Below are positions 11,175 to 22,423 of a DNA stretch of 64,000 nt, piece by piece (position 1 is the first letter of the stretch; the number at the start of each line of letters is the position of its first letter). The notes beneath the pieces are model-generated. The model searched no databases and was not told the DNA's origin. It saw only the letters and a list, made by a program, of their open reading frames with translations. This stretch comes from Aaosphaeria pasadenensis. Lineage: Eukaryota > Ascomycota > Dothideomycetes > Pleosporales. Made by a program: the position numbers and the translations under genes. Location of the stretch: the NCBI GenBank assembly GCA_022813625.1, contig JAKLMB010000005.1, positions 1,240,001 to 1,304,000 on the forward strand, given 5' to 3'.

Positions 11175-12143
11175 GTCTGAGAAGAAATCAAAGAAGAGCC
11201 CGATTGAAACCAATATCATTTTTCTTAGCATCTACTGAATCTACATTATTGAAAATTCAACAGTCTCTGTATCCCACTCATTGTATAGACCTAAGGTCGT
11301 AAAATGTTGTTCTAAGGGTCTCTGACGGCCCAAAGGAACTGCCATGCTCTATGAATCAGATTTTGATGACACCTCACGACTAGCTACCCTTGGGATCTCT
11401 TGATCTCTCCACGACTCCCCCACCGGTTATGCATTTCCCCGCAAAACTAGGAGGATGTGTGATCTATAATTGCTAGGTACCCCGCATTTGAGTCAGTATT
11501 TACCTTCACAGGCATTGTGTGTGAAATTAGTGACTCAACCTGCAGAGGATCTCGTCTAGTCCAGCAAACAGAAAGCACTAAGCATGAACGCAACGACCAA
11601 AATCCAGAAACACCTTATTCTACAAGAACAGGGTAGGATTATTAGAAATGTTTCCTGACTGGATCACCATAACCTACAAGTCCTTGGATACAGCTGTAAT
11701 AATGGTTTTTAACTCCTATATACAATGATGATGAGATTGAGACAATCCCAGTACTTTTCCAGCACTGCCACCAAGAGAATCGCTACTTGCAGGATATCGG
11801 TCCTTTTTCTGAAATCTAATTGTGACTATGAAACTTAGTCTTGTTAATACATGCACCCCGCACTTTGTCTTCTAAGCAGCAGTTAGCTCGTCGATCTAAA
11901 CAAGGAGCGGTACCTCGGGTGATATGCATCCGCTCCTAACTCAACTGCAGTCGAAGAGTCTCGCCAAGTGCAGCAGGAAGGTACTCCTAGAATCATTCAG
12001 TGTTTTCAATTTCCAGCACTTGATTTCGATGAGAATTTTTCAAATTGCTCAGATGCGTCACTGAGCGTTGACCACGTCCATAGTATTCGGTTCCTCGCCT
12101 GGCTCAACTTCGACGATAATCAGTTGTACTTTGCACCAGTAGC
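11175..12143. other. Intergenic, no gene supported
   Basis: About 970 nt with no recognisable gene. A 71-codon frame at 11968-12183 overlaps the ATPase start in another frame and lacks motifs. An upstream ATPase exon here cannot be excluded. Confidence 0.45.
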
Positions 12144-14756
12144 ATGGCATGTTGCTACATTGCAGCGTCAATACTTGGCCTAGTAATCCGCAGTTGCGAG
12201 GCACTCGATATCAACCTACATCTTCAATACAATGAATCGGTAGAAGACCAGTACAATGACGACCAAGCGGATTTTGGCTCGTCGCCTGCAGATCATGGAC
12301 TACAATCCGGGGTCACGCTCATCTCGATATCGGGAATGACATGTGCTGCCTGCACCTCAGCAGTTGAATCAGCAATCAACGATATCGAGGGAGTGCAAGA
12401 AGTTCTTGTCTCATTACCATTCCAGGAGGTGCGAGTGCTGCATAACGGGAAAGTCGACTTAGAAGAGATGAAGCAGGCGATAACGGATGTAGGTTATGGT
12501 GCTGTAATTGGGGAGAGACAGGCAAGCCAGAAGATCAATGTCCTGAGGCATACCGAAGAGTTGGCAGAGTTGAAGTTTGCACTGAGGGGACTTTCACTCT
12601 CCTCGGGGATCATCTTCGGTTTGGGCACTGCTATTCAGTATTTGGGTTTGCAGTGGTTGATGAAATACCCGGTTTTTCGTTTGGGCCGATCAATGGTTTT
12701 ATTGCTATGTACAACAGTTGCGTCGTTAAAGTATGGACACTGGATCTTTAAGAATGCCATGGATGCTGCTCGACATTGGCGAACCAACATGCACACGCTG
12801 ATTACAGCCTCAACATTGGTCGGTCTATCCCTGGCTTCTCTAAATCTAATTCGAGACGCCCAGTCTCAGGAGTCTCAGTATTATGACTCGATCGTTGGAG
12901 TACTCTTAATCGTAACGATCGGGCGTTACATGGACCTACTCTCTCGACGGCGCGCAACCGATACTTTTGCGGGACTACATTCTCTACTGGACCAGACTTC
13001 CAGTGTCAAACTTTCCAAGTCCGGAAAACGCATCGCGACCAATTTCGCCCGTGTAGGCGACGAAATCATTGTCGACGGATTCAACGTCGTGCCTTGCGAT
13101 TGTTATATCGTTTCTGGGACTTCGAATGTTAACGAGGCAGTGCTCACGGGCGAGTCATTTCCCAAGTCCAAGGGAGTTGGCGACCTACTCCTTGCGGGAT
13201 CTCGTAATGGTCCCGGCCGGCTGGTAGCTCGAATTAACCAAGATTTTGGTGGATCATTTCTTGCGCAGCTTGTTAGGAGTGTGGAGCAGTCCTTAACTAC
13301 ACATGTGTCGGTGCAGCATCGTGTGAACAGCATTACGCAGTGGTTCGTCGCTTGCATTTTCGCAGTCGCGTTTCCAACGGCAATATGGGAGTATATCAGA
13401 GCGACCGGAAGTGGGGATGCGTGGTGGGCGCTTAATGTCGCAGGACAAAAGCTAATGACGATTCTCGCTGCGGCATGTCCTTGCGCTTTGGGACTGGCAA
13501 CGCCGTGTGCAGTGATGGCTGGAATTGGTAGGATTGTCTAATCGTGGAGAAGATTCGATTTTCATTGACACCTTCTAGATGCCTCATGGCGCCACGGTAT
13601 TCTTATGCTGGAAGGAGGTGAAACCATGGAACGCGTGCGAGATATCTCACACATTGTAATGGACAAAACAGGCACTCTGACTCGAGGTGTTCTATCTGTG
13701 AGCGATCTGTCGATCAACATCGACTGGGAAGATTCGAAAGATAAATTTGCTGCATTGATATGTGCAGCTGAAGAAAAGGGCATGGCTGCTCATCCTTTAG
13801 CAATGGCGGTTTTTCGGCATTTACTCCCAGAATCACAAGGGTTATGGAAAGTGTATCAAGAAGCTGGTGCGATACGCATGCTAGAGGAATCACCAGGCAA
13901 TGGCGTCAAGTGTGAGGTGGACCTTGGGGACGGTGACTGGCAATCGGTGTTCGTGGGAAGTCTGGACTGGCTAAGGCAAAATAGCATCACAGGCCTGGAC
14001 CACAGACCTGCGTCTGTTGGAGATGGTTCGTCAGTCTTTGTTGGGATCAATGGTGACTTGGCTGCCACCCTAATATTGCAGGCATGAAGGTTCCTCATTT
14101 TATCGTTATTTTCTATCTGACATTCTTCAAGGACACCATTCGGCCTGACGCAAAATCAACAATTGATGCCCTAAAAGCTCAAGGCATTCAAGTCAGCATG
14201 TTGACTGGTGATCAACCTGCCGAGGCTGCGCGGATCTCGAGAGAGCTTGGTATATCTGTTATGGGATCTGCAGCTAGACCGGAGGTTAAACTGCGGCATC
14301 TGAAGGCAATACAGGAGGGTGGTGGGAAAGTGCTTATGGTATTTAAATCAGCTCAAACTTCATCGCATAACATACTAACCGGAACAGGTTGGAGATGGTA
14401 TGAACGACGGGCCCAGCCTCGCAGCAGCTGACGTTGGGGTGATGATGTCCAACGGGCGCAAGTGCCTCACCTCTGGTGGATCCGTGTTGCTTTTGCAGCC
14501 ACAACTCAACTCTATTCTCACTCTGCTGAAGATCTCGAGAAGGACCATACAGCAAGTGAACAATAACTTGATGTGGGCCATATTTTACAACACGCTTGCC
14601 GTGACATTGGCGATCGGTTTAGGACAACCAATTGGGTTGAGTATAAACCCGCCAATTGCTGCAGCGATGATGAGCATGAGTAGCTTGTTCATAACCATGC
14701 AAGGGCTCATATTACGAACAAAATTAGCTCCTTATTCATCTGATAAACTTAGCTAA
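12144..14756 (+). CDS. P1B-type copper-transporting ATPase
   Basis: A heavy-metal pump that exports Cu(I) or loads it into secretory compartments. Exons are 12144-13527, 13579-14081, 14132-14338 and 14388-14756, giving 820 aa. There is a single HMA domain with GMTCAAC (Cys67, Cys70), the TGES actuator motif, CPC at 445-447 in the membrane, and DKTGT with the phosphorylated Asp490. The MLTGD and VGDGMND motifs follow, then the late transmembrane YN and MSMSS pairs expected for Cu(I). The His-Pro motif reads AAHPLA instead of the usual SEHPL. The third intron-exon junction needs a GC donor: after CAG the frame meets GCATGA, and only a GC-AG intron (14082-14131) restores the conserved DTIRPDAK segment. 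At 820 aa it is shorter than many fungal pumps, which have two or more HMA domains. The N-terminus starts MACC, so Cys-rich, but a missed upstream exon is possible. Confidence 0.9.
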
Positions 14757-14879
14757 TTGCTAGAATAGAGAATAGATTAGCGTCTGTACAATATCGCGAA
14801 AAAGTACTATCGTGGTAAAAAAATCGTGGTGCTTTACAATCTCTTTGTAATAGAGCCTGCTCTCTGCTAGAAGGCGAGT

Positions 14880-15821
14880 TCATTGAGACAATTTACGGTC
14901 GAAAGAAGCGACGAATGTCGATACCTCATGTTGGAATTCATCATTACTCAGAGAAGCTCTCAAACAATCCAGGCGATCGCAATGCAAATACTCCCTTTGG
15001 TGGGAGGCAGTCCGCCAAGTTACTCGAAGCACCAGATTATAAAGGTGTCCATTTAGTCTCGACTGCTGACAGTTATACAGCCTCAGACTGGATCGGTCTA
15101 CCGAGAGTGTCTTTCCATCAGTCCGTGTCAAATATGTATCCATGAGTTGGTATTCTTGGGCATGGACAAAGGGAGCATCTTCTGTAGGCGCGAGAAGGTA
15201 ATGTATTGTAGGCACCTCAAGATTGACCTCTTCACATGATGAGGGTAGACGAAGAGCAATGATTTGTTTCCTTGCAGCATCCAAGTAGGTGAGTGGGTTC
15301 CCATAATGTATCCCTGACCAAGTTATCCGCCGCCAGTGGGCATGGGGTAGTAAAAGTTTTTCCATTGCAAGCGGATCTTCCATGTCGGTCAGAAATGCGT
15401 GAAGATGGTACAAATGTTTCCCGAGTTGACTGGAAATATGGAACAATGGGTGATCCCACCCATAGGAGGACCCCCCTATGCTATTTAGAGCTATGTGGTA
15501 GGTGGCACCTCGAATTGAAATGGGATGTGCTTCCATGTAGATACGGTGGCATGTTGCAAGAAGCGATATGTCGGCGAATGTTCTGTGCTCATGTGCAAAG
15601 CGCCAACGATGTCGCGTCCATGGAATAGGACGAGAAGGGTCATCATGCTGAGCCAGAACGTACTCGTATATCATATTGCGTAGTTCGTTTGGCAACTTGG
15701 TGAAAAGCGGGCATTCACGCTGTGAAAGGCACTGACTCTGGGTAATTTGTGCCAATCGTCTTCTTGCAGCACGTCTCATGAGTCTACGGTCACGTGCGGC
15801 AATGCTCTTGAGTTTCCCCAT
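14880..15821 (-). CDS. 2EXR-type (F-box-like) fungal protein of unknown function
   Basis: A single-exon gene of 313 aa. The N-terminus is strongly basic (RDRRLMRRAARRRLAQ). It is followed by FTKLPNELRNMIYEYVL, the signature of a widespread fungal domain (2EXR or F-box-like). Then comes ISLLATCHRIYMEAHPI, which in this group follows about 40-50 residues later. The rest has no recognisable catalytic motif. The family is expanded in Pezizomycotina and its functions are mostly unknown. A ubiquitin-ligase adaptor role is often suspected but cannot be inferred here. The gene is tail-to-tail with the copper ATPase, with 123 nt between stop codons. Confidence 0.75.
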   Translation of the reverse strand: MGKLKSIAARDRRLMRRAARRRLAQITQSQCLSQRECPLFTKLPNELRNMIYEYVLAQHDDPSRPIPWTRHRWRFAHEHRTFADISLLATCHRIYMEAHPISIRGATYHIALNSIGGSSYGWDHPLFHISSQLGKHLYHLHAFLTDMEDPLAMEKLLLPHAHWRRITWSGIHYGNPLTYLDAARKQIIALRLPSSCEEVNLEVPTIHYLLAPTEDAPFVHAQEYQLMDTYLTRTDGKTLSVDRSSLRLYNCQQSRLNGHLYNLVLRVTWRTASHQREYLHCDRLDCLRASLSNDEFQHEVSTFVASFDRKLSQ

Positions 15822-16544
15822 TCGCAGTATGTTTCTGAGAACTATATCAGCTAAAAGCGTGGGATACCAAGATGGTGACTACCTACAAACCTCGGTGCTT
15901 ATTACGGTCACAGCAAAAATATTTGGGTCTGCAAATTAGGTACAGCTCCGCCCAAAGCCCGACAAATGGATGGTGTTGATGGAGTGGATGAGATGACTGT
16001 GGTGAAGAGGTTCTCCATGCACACCAATTCCCCCACATTAGTATCCTCGATTTCACAGCCGCTAATTGGCCACCAGTAGAACAGCGATGAACATGACGTC
16101 ATTGCATTTGGAACATGTTTGGCTTCCGAACTACATCCCACTTGTAGGTATATTTGTATTACATGGAGAAACTTTCCACCGCGGAAAGCTGGAGTAGCTG
16201 AATGATTTCACATCATGCCACTGGGAAATAACGCTCGAATATCCTTGCAGTCTGTGGCTATAAATTTCTAAACCGGCTATCGGCCTCAAATCCATGGCGC
16301 CAAGTCATTCAGACATAAACATTCGCTCATTGAAACATCGCAGTGCTTGATCGAATTGAACTACATAGATGGAATGAGTTCTCTTGTACCCGTCCTTTCA
16401 GACGTTCTTTCGGACACACCACACTTGTCGTTGAATACTTCATTCAGGCATTTGCTAGCTGCCTAGGTAAATATTGAAAGCTACGCTGAGATACAGACAG
16501 AAACATCGTACGATCTACGTGATTGGGACAGCTTGTATACAACT
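15822..16544. other. Intergenic, no gene supported
   Basis: This holds the promoter of the 2EXR-type gene and the 3' flank of the SDR gene. A 77-codon minus-strand frame (15908-16141) has no domain and is not called. Confidence 0.45.
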
Positions 16545-17630
16545 TCAATTCCCTGGAAACTTAATCTTGGCCCATTCCATGGTTTTTCTTATTGCCTCAT
16601 CCTGATCAGCAACAGGTTCGTAGCCGAGTCTTTGCTTGGCTTTCTCGATCGACCAACATGTCCCTTGATCCAAATGGTCCACATCATCCCTTCTTGTGTG
16701 TGGCGTTCTGCTACCAAATGTAAGGACCTTGTAGGCCCATTCACCGGTTGAAGCCATGGCCTGAGCAACCACCAGTGGAACAACCGAAACCTCATCCGCT
16801 TCCACGGGACTTCCAGCTGCGGCGTAACATTTCCTCGCGAAATCGAAAAAGGGCTGGGGCTTGCCGTCAGAGATGAAGAAAGCTTCTCCAGCAACACCCT
16901 CGCCTCGGACTGGGTCCAACAGGGCTTGGGTGGCAAGAATATGGGCTTCAGCTGCCTTGTCGACATAGACGAATTCGAACATCTTCGTGTTGTTGCCAAC
17001 CTGGGTCTTGTGCTCGTTCTTGTGGATACTCTCCATTAGATACGGCACAAAGACAGTGTCTCCTTCGCCGTAGAGTCCAGGAAGTCGTATCACAGCCGTC
17101 TTGAGGTGATCTCCATTTGCTTTGAGCACCAGACCCTCGGCCATAGCTTTTGTCTTGCCGTACGGATGATGCCAATCGGCATCTACATACAGCTCTGCCT
17201 TATCCTCAGTCAGTGGTTCCTGGGAAGGTTTGACTGCGGATTCGCTAGATGTGTATACAAAAGCCACTGTCTCAGGCGTCGACAGCGCAGCTTTGAGGAG
17301 GACGTCGGTTCCCTCCACATTGGTCTGGTAGTGGGCGTCGGCAGTATCGTTGTGAAGTGGAGACGCTGTATGGATGACTGCGTGAGGCTTGATTTCGTTG
17401 AAGATGGACCTGATCTCTGCATCGCTGGAAATATCGGCCGCAAAGTATGAAACTCTATCTCTTGTTTGTTTTGGATTACGACTGAGAATGGTAACATTCG
17501 CTGAGGGGTCAACCAAGAGTTTCTCCACGATCTTGTTTCCGAGAAATCCACTGCCCCCTGTGATAATGTATCGTGTCGCAGCAATGGTGCTGGGTCGTCG
17601 CTCCATACTTGGAGCATTCAAAGTAGCCAT
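16545..17630 (-). CDS. NAD(P)-dependent 3-beta-hydroxysteroid dehydrogenase-like SDR (ERG26-like)
   Basis: A single-exon extended short-chain dehydrogenase of 361 aa. The N-terminal Rossmann motif reads ITGGSGFLGNKIVEKLL (about residues 23-39). ADISSD marks the adenine-binding Asp, and HTASP and YTSSESAV follow. The catalytic pair is in YGKTKAMAE (YxxxK). RLPGLYGEGD and FVYVDKAAEAH are typical of the sterol 4-alpha-carboxylate 3-dehydrogenase/NSDHL group. True Erg26 proteins act at the ER in ergosterol synthesis. Many fungal paralogues serve secondary metabolism. This one lacks a clear C-terminal membrane anchor, so a paralogue is more likely than the core sterol enzyme. A TATA box lies about 80 nt upstream of the ATG. 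Confidence 0.87.
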   Translation of the reverse strand: MATLNAPSMERRPSTIAATRYIITGGSGFLGNKIVEKLLVDPSANVTILSRNPKQTRDRVSYFAADISSDAEIRSIFNEIKPHAVIHTASPLHNDTADAHYQTNVEGTDVLLKAALSTPETVAFVYTSSESAVKPSQEPLTEDKAELYVDADWHHPYGKTKAMAEGLVLKANGDHLKTAVIRLPGLYGEGDTVFVPYLMESIHKNEHKTQVGNNTKMFEFVYVDKAAEAHILATQALLDPVRGEGVAGEAFFISDGKPQPFFDFARKCYAAAGSPVEADEVSVVPLVVAQAMASTGEWAYKVLTFGSRTPHTRRDDVDHLDQGTCWSIEKAKQRLGYEPVADQDEAIRKTMEWAKIKFPGN

Positions 17631-19331
17631 GATGATGCGCGTTGTTGTAGATTTTGTCCTTTGATTGAGGATGGCCAGAATAAAGCTCTAAGGACGCAGT
17701 CGCATCACTTTTATATACTCCATCTTGGTTTGAAAATTGGCATTCTGATATTATTGTCATTATCAATGCCCAGAGCAACATCAAGACTTGGCTGACATAA
17801 CTGTACCTTATGCCACACGAATCCAAACGTACCATAGGAGACATCACGCCACCTTACCAAGGAAAGATACCTAGGTAGGCATCGCATCTTGACACAGCCA
17901 CCAAAGGTATTTCCCCGATTCTTGGAAGATTCACGGTTGTAGTATAGTTGAAGTAGACGTTAGGTTGTCCACACAATGAATGGCTGCCAATAATGTTCTG
18001 TTCTGCACCGCCACAAGATTATGCGTAACAATCGAGGTATCTTGGTTGCACTATCCTAGTCTGCTCTTTTGTTTCCTTCGAGAGTATTGGATACTGGATT
18101 TCGGTCACTAAATGGGAATTGGAGTCACCGTCATAAACAAAGTCGTGACAAAGTTTAATTGGGGCGGAATGACTCTTACACGAAGCCACAAGCCCGAGTT
18201 GTGTTACGAGGTAGCTCGAATAAGAGCACAGAATTGCAGAGTACTCCCGCGTGCATGGAGAACGTAATAATTTACATAATAGTACTATGGTTACTTCATG
18301 AAAGCAAAATTTCACATTGCGCCGATGCTGACCAAATTGGTAACTTTTGCAATGCACGTCAAGATCTGTCGCGTGCCATGCTCGCCTTAGTAAGAGGTAC
18401 TTCTGTGGCTCCTTCACCATCCAGTTTACACTACTGACACTGTCAACTCAGAGGTGGATCGCTTTAGCGCTCATAGCTATTATATCATTCAGATTACCGT
18501 TCTATGATGCCAAATCATCGAATCAATTGGATGCAAAGTGAACAAGGACAATTATCCTCCTTTCTGTGCATTTTCGAAAATTGATTGCTATGAGTAGTAT
18601 CAAATTATCACAAATGATTCTTCCAGTGCAAGAACGAGAAGGATATAATAATAAGTTTGTCAGTTGTCCTGGAGCATGCGCTGTTATCGATGGCGCCTTG
18701 TGGCATATGGCTATCGTTGTACATGGGGATCCTGGGTTAATATAGAATGCTTGCAAGCATTGGTGCGTTTCCGTCACTTGACAACCAACCTTCCTTATCG
18801 ATACAAGGCTATATGCCTTTATTTGTTCTGTGATTGCTCTTTGCGAAATCAAATTCATTAAGTATGAATCAGGAAGGTAATCGGCCTAGCCACCCTTATC
18901 TGCACCAAACCCACCTTCTCTTAAGATTATTCGCATCGGAAAAGCCGTCCTGTCCCATTCGGAGGATTACTATAGAGGCCGATCTCCCGCGCGGACTTGC
19001 TTGGCCAGACGGACGAATGCTCTTTAATGGGGAAGAACTTAAGGCAATTCATGCGCTTTTTCTTGGTTTCGCCTCTTCAGGGCAAATGGCGGGAGTCTTA
19101 ATCAATATCCAAGCCGACCTCCCATAAAGGGTCGAAATGCTTAGCGACGCGGCTTGTTTGCGATTGAATATTTGTTGTCGACTTTATGAACTTGTCAACG
19201 TATAAAGCGACGATGATCGCTGCGATGTTTGACCTTCAGTCCTGCAACGACTTGAAGTTCGGCGCCAAATATTTCCTCTGATCTCCTAGTTGAGCTTTTA
19301 CAATCGGTATTGAAAGACGTAAACTTCGAAT
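17631..19331. other. Intergenic, no gene supported
   Basis: A divergent spacer of 1.7 kb between the SDR and aminopeptidase genes. Several 60-130-codon frames occur on both strands, none with a domain or convincing splice extension. A 97-codon frame ending at 19127 was considered and left out. Confidence 0.45.
17709..17717 (-). promoter_or_regulatory. TATA box of the SDR gene
   Basis: TATATAAAA on the minus strand, about 80 nt upstream of the SDR start codon, a normal distance for a core promoter. Confidence 0.5.
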
Positions 19332-20555
19332 ATGCGTGCTTCTGTCTATTTCGCTGCCCTTGTGGCACTTGCGACTGCCCTCCCAACACCAGGGGAGGAG
19401 TTGTACACGATCGAGCTCGCACCTGGAGAGACCAAACAAGTGACAGAGGCAGAAAAATGGAAGCTCAAGTCCGTAAGTAGAGCGATCCTTGCATTGTATG
19501 CATTCCGGTGCTGACTTTGATTCTCAGGAAGGTGTGAACTTCTTCGACATCACCGATTTCCAGGACTTCCAACCCGCGATTGAGAAGCGCCAGGCTGTCA
19601 CATTCCCTTCGACGCTTACACAAGGAACCTCAGTCCGCGCATTGAACGCAAAGCTCAGCTCGTCGAACATGCAGACCAACCTACAAACATTCAGCGATTT
19701 CAACAACCGATACTACAGAGCCACAACAGGCAAACAATCTTCTGACTGGTTGCTTGCTAAGGTCAAGAGCTATGTACCCGCCGGATCTGCGATCACTGTG
19801 ACCGCATTTTCACACTCCTTTGTCCAGTCATCCATCATTGCGAAGATTCCTGGAAAGAGTGCAAAGACTATTGTTGTTGGAGCTCACCAAGACTCTATCA
19901 ACCAACAGAGTCCTACTAGTGGGAGAGCCCCCGGCGCAGGTGAGTTTGATATCCCGAGAACTGATGAAATCGCATGAGAGTATCGAATGCTAATCGTACG
20001 CCAGATGATGATGGTTCTGGCACTGTGACCATCCTGGACGCATTCCGAACTCTTCTCACGAACAGCACCATTGCAAGTGGCCAAGCTCCCCAGACAATCG
20101 AATTCCACTGGTACGCTGGCGAGGAGGGAGGCCTCTTGGGCTCCCAGGCTATCTTCAACAGCTACTCGTCAAGCGGACGTGATGTCAAGGCCATGCTGAA
20201 CCAAGACATGACTGGTTACACCCAGGGCTACAAGAGCGCTGGTTTGACACCCAAATTTGGTGTCATCACCGACAACGTCAACGCTGCGTTGACTGCCTTC
20301 ACCAAACGCGTTATCACTGCTTACACCAGCGTCGGATTTGCGGATGATAGGTGCGGTTATGCGTGCTCCGATCATGCTAGTGCGACAAGAGCTGGTTATC
20401 CCTCTGCTATGATCTTCGAGTCAGAGATGGCGTACGAGAACCCCTACATTCACACAACCTCTGATACCATCAACCGTGTCGACTTCGCACATATGGTCGA
20501 GCACGCGAAGTTGGTCGTTGGATTCGTCGTTGAGTTGGCATTTGCTGCTTTGTAA
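19332..20555 (+). CDS. Secreted M28 leucine aminopeptidase
   Basis: A zinc exopeptidase (family M28, Lap-type) secreted to digest peptides. Exons are 19332-19472, 19528-19939 and 20005-20555, giving 367 aa. A signal peptide (MRASVYFAALVALATA) precedes a propeptide that ends near EKRQAV, a Kex2-like site. The metal ligands are visible in order: His in GAHQDSIN, Asp in DDDGSG (rebuilt across intron 2), the catalytic Glu pair in AGEEGG, Asp in NQDMTGY and His in IHTTSDT. The Cys pair in RCGYACSDH is the conserved disulphide. Both introns (55 and 65 nt) have good signals and join in phase. The length is typical of the family. Confidence 0.95.
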
Positions 20556-21073
20556 ATATTTACAATTTATCTGATTATGATCCTTCATTCTTGTTACACA
20601 GTCGGAAACCGTAATCAGCCCGAACAAATTGCTGGAAGTGAATCAATTCCGCTATCGGCCCCAGAATCTTTAAGGTGACAAACGTATGGAAGACTCGACT
20701 GCTTGCTGAGATCTGCGTTCTTTAGGGTTGGCCTTATGACAATAATCGACTTTTGACTCGGTGGCCCACCTCGTAATGCACCCATCTCACCAAAACGGTT
20801 GCGCGTGAATCGCTCATGCACGACGAGATACATGGAAACAAAAGTCACAGTGAAACTTGGACAAAAGTGTCTGTAGGTCATAACCGGATTTACCGTTATA
20901 TTGGAGGACCAAATTCACTACCAAAAGAATGAATCGAATGTAAATATATATACATAACGCCGCGACGTAAAAAATGTCGCTACAAAGACTCTTGAAATGA
21001 GAGACTTAGTTTTTCCCAACCACCTATGGACATCCTTGTGAGTTTGCATTCGGGCTCTCAAAGTCCTTCTTGT
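20556..21073. other. Convergent intergenic spacer
   Basis: This separates the converging aminopeptidase and pectate lyase genes and probably holds both 3' ends. I see no gene in it. Confidence 0.5.
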
Positions 21074-22423
21074 TTAGCAAGCATTGACGTCGGCATCAGT
21101 GAAGATGCAAGAGGAGCTTGGTCCACTGCTAATCTTCTTTGGTTCAGCACCTGTGTCGTTGCCTTCAAACTCGGTGCAGATCTCCTTAGCTTTGATGCAG
21201 GAGTTGGTGATGGTCGCAGTGTCACCGAAGTTCGTATTGATACCAACAGCAGTGGAAGTTCCACCCTCAGCAAGAACACCATCGAGAGTGACATGACGCT
21301 CGAACATGGTCTTGCAGTTTCCGCAGGATCGGTAAAGCTTGCCGAAGTCAGAGACGTAGAAGTTGGATATGGCGACAGTGCCGCCGCCGTTGTGCTGGAC
21401 GACCTTGTCGGAAGCGCCCTTGGCTCCTCCACCGATCACCTTGGAGGTACCAGAATCCTGCTTGAGTGTCAAGGCATCCTCGCAGACAGCTTCCCACCAG
21501 ACGTTCTCAATCGTGCAGGAACCAAGGCAGTGGACTCCTTCAGACTGGTCGGCGCCGATGATGACGTTCTTGAGCGTGGCACCGTCCTCGAGAAGGAAAA
21601 CAGCGTCAGAATCACCTCCCTCGCTCTGCCCACCGCAAGTCACACCTCGACCAAAACGAGTCATTCCTCCATCAAATTCGCCAGTGACTGACATAGGTTC
21701 AGCGAGCGTCGACTCGCCAGCAGCCTCGGGGAAAGTGGAGCTGGCCTTTCCGCCACCGGTAGAAGGGGGAGTGGATGGTGCGCTGGACGGTACACTGGAG
21801 GGAGCAGCAGAGGCAGCAGTGGAAGCAACTGCAGAGGAAACAGAGGAAGCATCTCCCGAAGGAACGGCTGATGTGGCTACAGAAGCAACAGTGGAGAACC
21901 CTGTAGGGGCTTTGGTGTTGCCAGTTGATTGAGCGAGGGTGCTGGTGGTAGTAGCTTCCTTGGTTTCCTCATCTGTTGCCTTCGCACGCTGGGCTACGGC
22001 AATGGAGCTAGGAAATTCGAACTCGATAGAAGAGACTGCATCTCCAGGAGCACCTGTGGGAACAGCAGTCGGAGCAGGAGCAGGGGCTTCAGGGGCACCT
22101 GAAGGAGGCTGAGGGAGGCCCGAAGGAGGGATAGAGAGACCAGGTGCACCAGTTCCTGGCAATCCAGGTTGCTGCGGGGGCAGTCCAGTAGGACCAGGGA
22201 ATGGTGCTGCATCAGTCGGGAAGCGACTGGGAAGTCCTCCAGTTGGATTGGGAAAGGGAGCACCGCCAGTCGGCATTCCGCTTGGAAGCCAAGGGGGAAG
22301 AGGACGAGAGCCTGGGAGTTCGGGACGGTTACCCTTATGTTCCCTTGGTCGTCCGAATGGAGGCGCTGCCTCAGCCGTGAGAACAAGTGCCAAAGTGGCA
22401 ATGGTCGAGTATGAGAAACGCAT
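21074..22423 (-). CDS. PL3 pectate lyase with long Pro/Ser/Thr-rich N-terminal region
   Basis: A secreted enzyme that cleaves polygalacturonate by beta-elimination. It is a single exon of 449 aa from the ATG at 22423 (MRFSYSTIATLALVLTAEA signal peptide). An in-frame extension upstream is less likely because it precedes the signal sequence. Residues from about 20 to 245 are low-complexity, rich in Pro and Gly and then Ser, Ala and Thr. The catalytic PL3 beta-helix fills the C-terminal 200 residues. It shows ENVWWEAVCEDALTLK, the ASDKVVQHNGGG segment with the expected active-site Lys, and FYVSDFGKLYRSCGNC with the expected Arg. Paired cysteines (TCGGQ, CLGSC, CGNC) match the family. PL3 enzymes are usually about 240 aa, so the linker nearly doubles the length. 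Confidence 0.93.
   Translation of the reverse strand: MRFSYSTIATLALVLTAEAAPPFGRPREHKGNRPELPGSRPLPPWLPSGMPTGGAPFPNPTGGLPSRFPTDAAPFPGPTGLPPQQPGLPGTGAPGLSIPPSGLPQPPSGAPEAPAPAPTAVPTGAPGDAVSSIEFEFPSSIAVAQRAKATDEETKEATTTSTLAQSTGNTKAPTGFSTVASVATSAVPSGDASSVSSAVASTAASAAPSSVPSSAPSTPPSTGGGKASSTFPEAAGESTLAEPMSVTGEFDGGMTRFGRGVTCGGQSEGGDSDAVFLLEDGATLKNVIIGADQSEGVHCLGSCTIENVWWEAVCEDALTLKQDSGTSKVIGGGAKGASDKVVQHNGGGTVAISNFYVSDFGKLYRSCGNCKTMFERHVTLDGVLAEGGTSTAVGINTNFGDTATITNSCIKAKEICTEFEGNDTGAEPKKISSGPSSSCIFTDADVNAC

Noticed and set aside
21026..21691. 221-codon plus-strand frame antisense to the pectate lyase
   Set aside because: A shadow of the PL3 coding region without a domain.
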